Assembly: GCA_027924585.1 (NCBI GenBank)
Contig: BSBM01001385.1
Location: forward strand, 310,001-374,000
Source of the DNA: Larix kaempferi
Lineage: Eukaryota > Streptophyta > Pinopsida > Pinales > Pinaceae
Length of the DNA stretch: 64,000 bases
Reading direction: 5' to 3'
Position 1 is the stretch's first letter. Every line of letters starts with the position of its first letter. This document shows positions 56,849 through 64,000 of the stretch, in pieces. Position numbers and translations under genes: made by a program. Below the pieces are notes generated by a model. The model was not told the origin of the DNA. It saw only the letters and a list, made by a program, of their open reading frames with translations, and ran no database searches.

Positions 56849-58976
56849 GTGCAGCGTTTGAGATGAATGAAGAGCTGTCCAATAGCATGGACAGTTGGTA
56901 ATATTGGAAAAGTGCAAGAATGGAGTGGATGAGATACAAAAAACACAATGGGAGCTTGAAGATAGAAGCCCAAGGAACCAAGTAACCAGTTTAAGAGTTT
57001 GAATGGGTGATGGAGCTTAGGAGTAAGATCTCCTTATGTTTTATCCTTTCGAAACAAGCCCAACTATATAGATCCTGAAAGACAACAAAAGTTTAGAAAT
57101 TTCTTATGATGATGGAGATGAGATCGATGCAACCGAGCTCTCACTCTTCTCCAAATGATAGATCTGTCAAGACAAACAACTCGAAACCCCGTGAGATCAA
57201 AAGATATAACTAGTATGCTAGGAAAAGTCAAACCAAGATCAATACTTCATATAACCGAATACTTGTATTCATCAAAATTATAACAAACTTTGCATAATAA
57301 TCCAAGTTGACAACCGCAAATGAAAAATCTTATGTTCTAGAAATAGATCTCTAAAGCTAGTTATTTGATCTACACATTAAGAGACAAGATTGAATGCAAG
57401 AAGAGATATCACCTCATAAGAATCACATCCACCAATGAAGAACGAATCATATAGACCTCCAAAGTCGAAAAGCTTTATTTTAATGAAAGATGTTTACAAA
57501 TTTAGCAAAGTTTCTATGCCCAAAAGATCCATCATAAGAGTGAAGCAAGCACCCTTATTTATACAATGAACAAGAGCCAATAACCTAAAACGAATTGCAT
57601 GGGAGAGAGCCAATATTCCAATCAAAGGCAAGCTTGGAGTTGAGATCTAAGTCACCAAATCGAGTTACACTAAGTGGGGATGGGGAGGTGGCCTCCACCT
57701 TGGCAAGGCGCCCCCCATCCCTCTCTTTGGAAGCTCCACCATCCATTCACGAATCTCCACATAACCAATGGCGTGAGTTTGAAGGGATATGCGTAAATCT
57801 TGAGGAGACAAAGCGTGAGCTAATGTAGGGATTGGAGAGAACTCAAGTGATGTGGCATTATCTTTAGGGAGGCGCCTACCATGGCATTGAAAGCAACACA
57901 ACCATACCACTTATCAATTGCCACATCAACCAAAACGTGAGCCACATTCATGTGAGGGTAAAGCCCACGCTTTGATATGCTTACGTCATTTACTAAGATC
58001 AATTCTTATATCCAAACTATTGTATGGCATGCGCATTTTAACTTTGATGTAGGTGTCCACCATACTCATGATTTGAACCTTCACCCATACCTCATGCGAT
58101 TTGATGGAGCCCACGTGAAGGAGGGGGGCCGTACACCCAATTTAATCCAAATTTTTCAATTTTGACTTATGTAACATATGTTATCACTTTGAGTGGGGTC
58201 GTACACCTCATTAAATCATTTAGCCACCTCTTCCAAACATTAAAATAATATATTTTTGACTTTTTCAATTTTTGTCACTTAGTGTATTTTATCATTTTTT
58301 AGCCAAAATGATGCATTTTTAGACAAAACTGCTCCGGGGTGACGTAACTGCCCGAAATCTGAAAAATGAAGGCGCAAGGGTAAAGAGGACGCTCTGAGCG
58401 TCAAGACGAGCCTCCCCACGCCCAATTTCGCCTCCGGATGAGGTTTTTTATCACATTTTGAAAATTTTTAATTAAACCATTAAAAAAATGGTCGAATTTT
58501 ATGAAAAAATTATTTTTCTCGGAATCCAACGAAACTCCTAGGGAACCTAGTGCATGTTCATACGACTCAATCGATGTGGCTAACACGTAAAAAATCCTAG
58601 ACACAAGACTCTAATAACCACCTTAGGTTTTGACCACCATGGGAAATACTCCAGCTTTGGAGGGTTGAGTGAGAAACTCAGGGATTATACGCCACTGATG
58701 AGCAGCGCATAATTCCTAAGGAAAAAACACTCTAGAGTATCCCCCAAATGGCTAAACCTACGGATAGCCGAGTCTTTTATAAAAGGACCCCGTTTAGACC
58801 AACTTTTACATTTTCCCCATGGGGGTATGAACATGCAGTTATTACAAATGGGGCAAAATTGCCCTGAGAATGACTTCTGAACTTCTGAACACTGATGATG
58901 AACATGAATCATGTTCATGAAACTGGCGGCTCATGAGAAATTCAGCTATTTGTACAAAAATAGGTGATACAGACTG

Positions 58977-59614
58977 TAAATCAATATATCATCGAAGAAT
59001 ACCAAAAGATGCTTGCGTAACCGAGCCTTGAAGGTGTTTTTCATACATGACTGGAAAGTAGCTAGTGCATTAGTGAGCCCAAATGGCATCACTAGAAACT
59101 CATAGTGTCCGTAGTGACAACAGAAAGCAGTCTTTGGAACATCTTGTTCCCTCACTTGTATCTGATGGTAACCTAATTGGAGGTCAATTTTGGAGAAGTA
59201 TTTTTCCCCCTGTAGTTCATCCATTAATTCATCAATCCTTGGGATAGGATACCTATTTTTAATTGTTTTCATTTTAAATGCCATGTAATCAATGCACATG
59301 CGTTAGGTCCCATCCCTCTTTTTTACTAACACCACTAAGGATGCAAATGGACTAGAGCTAGGTTTTTTGTAACCCAATTTGAGCAACTCTTTGATCGTAT
59401 TTTCGATTTCATCTTTATATCTTTTGGGGTGTCGGTAAGGGGTAGTGATGACTGCTTGAGTCCCCTCCCTTAACTCAATAATGTGCTCAAATCCCCGATC
59501 TGGAGGCCTACCTGATGGAAGATCTCCGAATGCTTTTTTATGCTTCTGTAATAGTGCCTGCATGTCTGCTAGATGTTGTGTGGCTCTATTCGGTGGCTTT
59601 CTGAAAGTAGCCAA
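58977..59614 (-). pseudogene. Reverse transcriptase, N-terminal part, of chromovirus
   Basis: Two frames: 59303-59614 (N-terminal extension, PYRHPKRYKDEIE, SPFASLVVLVKKRDGT) and 58946-59299 ([56 protein letters not shown], and the catalytic FFDD box in [12 protein letters not shown]). A stop codon replaces a residue between the two frames at about 59304. The protein is cut after ILIYS by the giant solo LTR inserted at 58971 and continues at 49844. Confidence 0.87.
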
Positions 59615-59681
59615 GCACTCTGCTGGCCATTCTATGTCTCCCTATTGGAGCACAACCTCCATCCTGTGTGATGATACTGCT

Positions 59682-60350
59682 CTAGGAGGGTAGGTGTGAT
59701 GATACTGCTCTAGGAGGGTAGGTATTCATACCTCTCAGAACCACTCTCTGTCCTTCTGTTCCCTGAAATTCCATCTCTATGGTCTGGTAGTTCCTAGAAT
59801 ACTTTCCAATGGAATAAAGCCACTGAACTCCCAATACCACTTTCGTGTCTGGTACATCAACTACATAAAATGTTTCTGTCACTGTATAGTTCCCTAGAGT
59901 CACGTTCAATTTTGGAATCCCCTGATTACACTCCATGGTGTGGTTACCTGTTGCGGATACTGTAAATCCATCAAATCTCTCAGTCGGAATACCTTTCCTT
60001 TTTATCCAGGCAGCATCAATAAAGTTGTGGGATGCCCCACCATCTATCAACACTCCAACCTGGTTGCCCTGTATGACATCTCTTATCCTAAGAGTGTAAA
60101 ATCTAGGAACTCGAGATAGTGTAGCAATGACACCTCCCTCTGTACCCTCATGAAATTGCTCCTCATCTGCTGCGTAAAGTGCGTCTACCTGTTCCTGATC
60201 GTGTTCATCCTCGTCCCCTCCACTATCGGAATGTACCTCTATGTAGTGAGGCTTTCCCTTCCCTGAACACCTGTGACCTGGTACCCATGGTTCTTGACAA
60301 CTGAAACACAATTTCTTTCTTCTAACGTCCTGGCGGGTATCATTATCCAT
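59682..60350 (-). pseudogene. Gag zinc knuckle and retropepsin of chromovirus
   Basis: 222-residue open frame. The zinc knuckle LCFSCQEPWVPGHRCSG is at about residues 14-30, an acidic linker (SGGDEDEHDQEQVDALYAAD) at 40-65, and an aspartic protease domain from about 85 with active site VLIDGGASHNFID (the D-G-G variant common in plant chromoviruses) and VVLGVQWLYSIGKYSRN. After the stop the sequence 'gatgatactgctctaggagg' is locally duplicated (59660-59720), another small lesion. Confidence 0.83.
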
Positions 60351-61510
60351 ACACTCTTTCTTGGGCCATTCTTTTTGGAAGGGTCTCCTCTCCTTATCTT
60401 TTATAGGAAAATTGGTTTTGGGAGGAAACTTATTTTTGGGAACTGATTCCTGTAAATCTCAGGTACGACTGATGGCATAAGATAGGGTGGTGGGTCTATA
60501 AGCCTTAACCCATCCACGTAGGGGTTCAGTGAGAGCCTCGGTGAACAACATAATTCTCCTGCTCTCTTAAATATCTGTCACCATGACTGCTATCCTTTGG
60601 AACTCAGATATGAATGATTCTGGACTACCTGTTTGCTTGAGCTATGCTAGCTCTCTGAAATGCACCTCATGGTCTTTCCTGTCAAAGCACTCGATGAGCC
60701 TTTGTGTAAAATCTGTATAAGTGGTGATGGTATTGTGACCCAATGTCACTAGCCCGTGTTACCACCACTCATGGGCTTCCCCGTCCAAATGCAAGGTAGC
60801 CAACTTAATGGCATCTGTCTCCATCATGGGGTTGAGTTGGAAGTAAGTGTCCAACTTCTGTACCCAATTCTGCGCTGGGCCAGTCCAGGACCCATCAAAG
60901 GTAGGATTAGTCAGTTTTCCTACTGTGCGCTATAATTCATAGTTCTAGTTGTAAGCCCTCTTATAAGCTCTCGGTCTGTTCTTACTTTTAAAATGAAAAA
61001 ATCTGTAAAGGTCATGGCTAACTGGAAGTCATCTCCCAGTGCTCTGTACTCTTGTAGATATGACCCAATGGGCTCTTCTGGTTCTACATGTATTATTGGC
61101 ACTGCTGTCGGGCTATCCAAGAACTGTGGCATGGTAGGTTTGGAGGACTTATTGTAGAGATGAGGGTGACTCTGCATATTAGTATGTAACTATTCCGCAC
61201 TGCTACTCGTGGATACTCGGTCACTGTTGGGGAATAGAGGACTGTGTGGGGTGGGCCCTGATTTATCTGCCAATTTGTTGATGGCAGTCAACATTTCTTT
61301 ATGTCCCGAAGTTAGTTCTTTTAGAGCGGAAAGGAGGCTAGTGAAAGCCATTTTATCATCATCTGCCATTGTTTCTTTACCTTTACCTTTTCCAAACCGA
61401 GTCTCCATATTTCTCAGTTCTATATCCTCTAACTCCTCTTCTTCTCTTCTTCCACTGTTCCTAAACCTCTGCCTCCTGTAAGTAATATTGTGTGGGTCCT
61501 CTATATTCAT
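60351..61510 (-). pseudogene. Gag of chromovirus, several stops
   Basis: N-terminal frame 61190-61510 (106 residues, MNIEDPHNITYRRQRFRNSG, charged). The next part 60920-61177 is in a different piece after a stop. The Retrotrans_gag core (NWVQKLDTYFQLNP, IKLATLHLDGEAHEWW) reads at about 60770-60860 with stops on either side. The order and motifs match plant Ty3/gypsy Gag, the capsid/nucleocapsid precursor. Confidence 0.75.
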
Positions 61511-61553
61511 TTACTGTTTACAATTGCATGCTCCCACAACTAGCGAGGAACAT

Positions 61554-61565
61554 GCTCTGATACCA
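61554..61565 (-). other. Primer-binding site of chromovirus
   Basis: GCTCTGATACCA on plus (TGGTATCAGAGC on the element strand), one base from the LTR at 61567. Confidence 0.85.
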
Positions 61566-61566
61566 T

Positions 61567-62847
61567 TGTATTATACCAATTGATATTTCTGTCTATTTAT
61601 GGAGTTTTTGTTGCTTGCTAGTTGTCTTTATGGCTCAATACTTGAAGCAAACATGATTGCATGTACTGAACTATGCTTGCATGAACATGCATGGGTTTGC
61701 TAGCCCCTACATAACCCAGATAATCAGAAATGCTATAAAATAGGGATAGAAAAGATGCATGTATGTACCATCATATGAAGTAGTGGATATACGTCAATAT
61801 GAGACCAACATGCAAGAATTGTGCCAAGGATCGAACGAGATATGAGAAGATCTCTCTCCAATAATGCGCCCTTGTGGTAAATGCGCCCTCCTCAGAGTAA
61901 GAAGTGGATAATAACTGCTCTAATGATGCTAGAATGCTGTCGGAAGCTGGTACTAGGGTTATATTGCCCCTCTGATCAATATGGAGTAAGCATGCAAACC
62001 ATGCATGAAGTCTGAGACCTAATGCGAACTGCCTCCTCTAGGAAAGTCGCTCATGCAGGAGAAGGTGCCCTCTGAATAATGATGATGATGATACTAGCTC
62101 CTAGATCCGAATAGGAAGCTCGTCTTCTAGGATTAGGTTAATAGTGGTGCTGTCGAAAGGATGAAGCCAACATGCAGAGAAAAGGATCCCCGTGTGATGA
62201 GATATGAAGATAGCTCACTTGTGCAATTCGCCCATGCAAGGATAGCGAGTTCCCCTTATCTGTATATGGCTTGAACCTTGTAGAATGCTGAAGAATGATA
62301 CCTGATGATAGTAGTAATGTTGAATCTGGATGATCCAACCCTGATAGTGACTAGGGCAGATAGATTTCGCTGCCGAAATACACTGAATGGTTGAGTGGTG
62401 TGCCCTCAACCCTAAATTGGCCTTTGAGCTCTCCAAGTCGACTTCTCAAATCAATAATCAAATAAGCAGACCTTACTCACTCACTTTACCTTTCTTTTAT
62501 AACTTTAACATGGTCTGACCCAACGTTTGCATGACTACTTCGCTTTTCTCTTCTAATTCCAGTTGACTTGCATGCAGTGCTTTCCGTGTGTATGACAACT
62601 CAATAAAGGTGTTTCAGTGCAGGCAACATGAAATCTAGCCCGCATGCCATGCATGCAGGTGGCCCCTAGTTCCTGTGGCCCTCCTTTACCTACTGATGAT
62701 CTAATAACCATGATTAAGATCTTCTTTATGTTGTGAATTGCATCAATCCTCAGCCAATTCCTTGAATGTTATTACCCGCTCGAACCTATGGGAATTAAAT
62801 AGGTTAATGGGATGGTCCTCTGTGCTTAAGCAGAATAGGATAGTACA
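61567..62847 (-). repeat. 5' LTR of chromovirus
   Basis: 1281 bp, intact, starting TGTATTATACC and ending ATAGTACA on plus. Substitutions relative to the 3' LTR are scattered and fairly numerous, so the element is considerably older than the 222-bp-LTR element nested inside it. Confidence 0.85.
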
Positions 62848-62929
62848 ATTGTTGACATTAATACAATTTCATTGTTTTCTTTTTCTTGCTCTTGTACATG
62901 CATTCATATCTCTCATTACTTGAAAAAAT

Positions 62930-63795
62930 CAGCGTTCCACCAAGTTTCCGGGACGTGGGTGCGCGTGTAAACGCACATTGGGGACGTGTAGAGACACCCC
63001 CAAATTTTGGTGGCGGCGGGGAGGGGGGGGGGCGTCGGGATCCCTAACATAGGGGGGCATGTCTCTAAAATGATTAAAAAATAAAGAAATATGAATCCCA
63101 GCATACTAACATTTCAATTCCTCATCCCATCACCATTTACGTACTAAATTGAAATTCATTAGTGTGCAATGTAAACATGATATTCAATTCATAATGGCTA
63201 TTTTAATTTTTTAATACATGCATGTCTTGCATTATAACTTTGAAATTTGAATCATAGACATAAACAGTAGATAAATTTAAAATGATAAATCATAAATTTG
63301 AATCATAGACATGTAAGATAAATGCCTACAAATAAAGAGCGATGAGTCAAAGACTCAATCTTTGTTCATCAATGACGGTAAATAAAACTAAAAGTAGCAA
63401 AAAGAAATCATCAAAAGAGCATCAAGGAGATAGTTCCATGGAGTGGTCCTGCTGATGCATCTGCTGCATGATGTCACCATCTATGGGAGTGTCGCCATCT
63501 TAGTTAGAGTCACTCTCAGTCTCACCCTCGAGAGTGATTTATTTTTTAGTTATTTTTTGGTTTTTCATAAAAAAATTTAAAAATTCAGGAGGGGGAGAGC
63601 ACCTGGGCGTCCCCCATTCTCGGGAGGGGGCGTCTACAAGCCCCCCTCTGTGGGAAACCCCTTCTAGTGTGTTTCCCCAAGTTTCGTTGAAAAGGGGGCG
63701 GTGGGAAATATTTCCCATGGAGACCCCCAGCCCCCGGGGCGTGGGAAGCGCAGCGGGCGAGCCCATGACGCTGGGAGACGCGTCCCCATGGAACA
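62930..63795. mobile_element. GC-rich 866-bp DNA-transposon-like insertion
   Basis: Flanked by GAAAAAAT at 62922-62929 and 63796-63803. The related repeat at about 42395-42455 shows the uninterrupted order ('tctctcatta' ... 'accaaatac(t/a)'), supporting an insertion here. Ends are CAGCGTTCCACC and CCATGGAACA, sharing an inverted GTTCCA followed on both sides by GGGACG. Inner parts near both ends are rich in G runs (63021-63055, 63590-63760). The 8-bp TSD suits hAT-type elements; no transposase. Long apparent frames on both strands at 63534-63980 are composition artefacts. Confidence 0.5.
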
Positions 63796-63803
63796 GAAAA
63801 AAT

Positions 63804-64000
63804 AGTGGACCAAATACATTCATTTCATTCAATGGGCAAACATGCTTCCACAATATATTCTACATTTTATGTCTTTTTGGTTTTCAACTTGCTGCTTCTT
63901 ATGAGCTTCATATTGTCATTCCTTCTTCCACTCTTATCCACATGAAGAGCAAGATAAAATATGTGACAAGGACTGGGTGAGAACAGCATTCCAAAGATGG
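63804..64000. other. Continuation of older dispersed repeat
   Basis: Continues the repeat seen at 42425-42460 ('accaaata' and 'catttcattcaatgg'). No gene seen before the window ends. Confidence 0.45.

Larger units (their letters stand above)
49850..58971. mobile_element. Giant solo LTR (~4.8 kb) interrupted by a small LTR element
   Basis: Starts TGTTGTCCGTC and ends GGTGATACA, flanked by GACTG at 49845-49849 and 58972-58976. The split falls inside the chromovirus reverse transcriptase, just after the FFDDILIYS block. Subtracting 52507-56853 leaves about 4.78 kb without coding capacity. The start resembles the solo LTR at 11707 (TGTTGTCC). Conserved box ACCAGTGCC...TGGAGTCAAAA at 50233-50266. 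It contains a local direct repeat, 'ctccgacagagagcgctctt', near 50757 with copies near 50859 and 51363, and a CTTATTTATAC TATA-like stretch near 57553. Confidence 0.83.
42493..62847 (-). mobile_element. Ty3/gypsy chromovirus, nested-interrupted
   Basis: Minus-strand LTR retrotransposon. Its LTRs are 61567-62847 (5', 1281 bp) and 42493-47610 (3', 1283 bp once the inserted solo LTR is removed), ends TGTA...TACA. A TGGTATCAGAGC primer site is at 61554-61565. Order is Gag, protease, reverse transcriptase, RNase H, integrase, chromodomain. Flanks CTTGT (42488-42492) and ATTGT (62848-62852) are a TSD with one mismatch. Removing the insertions at 43360-47194 and 49850-58976 leaves about 7.4 kb, normal for a plant chromovirus. 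All frames carry stops or frameshifts, so it is inactive. Confidence 0.88.

Noticed and set aside
63534-63980. 148-residue plus-strand frame and 104-residue minus-strand frame
   Set aside because: Both span the transposon-like insertion and its flank, overlap on opposite strands and lack any motif.

Overview
This is repeat-dominated nuclear DNA of a land plant. I could not recognise a single host protein-coding gene. The evidence is plant-type transposable elements throughout: a Ty3/gypsy chromovirus with chromodomain, initiator-Met primer-binding sites, a CACTA terminus, a plant-type LINE with C-terminal RNase H, and TATAAATA promoters. The heavy nesting suggests a large-genome plant; a gymnosperm is a guess I cannot prove from the sequence.

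Layout. (1) 1-23701: a tandem array of about nine ~1.9-kb non-coding units. Each unit has a TATA box, a ~420-bp hairpin and LTR/polypurine-like motifs. Two 'giant' solo LTRs are inserted in it (2609-7104 and 11707-15265, each with a 5-bp target-site duplication, TSD). (2) 23702-25944: a CACTA terminus cuts the array, followed by a 35-bp minisatellite and an organelle-type tRNA-Val relic. (3) 25945-30440: a second copy of the first giant solo LTR, the same length (4496 bp), at an independent site. (4) 30446-42492: a probable further giant LTR (31912-38730) carrying a small LTR element (34487-36961), then a 34-bp tandem repeat, a LINE 3' end and unassigned repeats. (5) 42493-62847: one Ty3/gypsy chromovirus on the minus strand, about 7.4 kb once insertions are subtracted. 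It is split by a giant solo LTR in its 3' LTR (43360-47189) and by another in its reverse transcriptase (49850-58971). The latter carries a small LTR element (52507-56848), which itself carries what looks like a LINE-mobilised copy of a related element's mRNA (54722-56492). (6) 62930-63795: a GC-rich 866-bp DNA-transposon-like insertion with an 8-bp TSD.

Three things deserve most attention. First, a superfamily of coding-free 3.5-4.8-kb solo LTRs shares one short conserved box although the rest has diverged. Second, a small non-autonomous LTR family encodes a protease-like fold without its catalytic aspartate plus coiled coils. Third, just before the polypurine tract the small elements and the chromovirus all carry a hairpin with the same AGGA loop but four different, fully complementary stems.

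All boundaries come from reading termini, TSDs and copy-to-copy comparison by eye; no alignments or searches were run.
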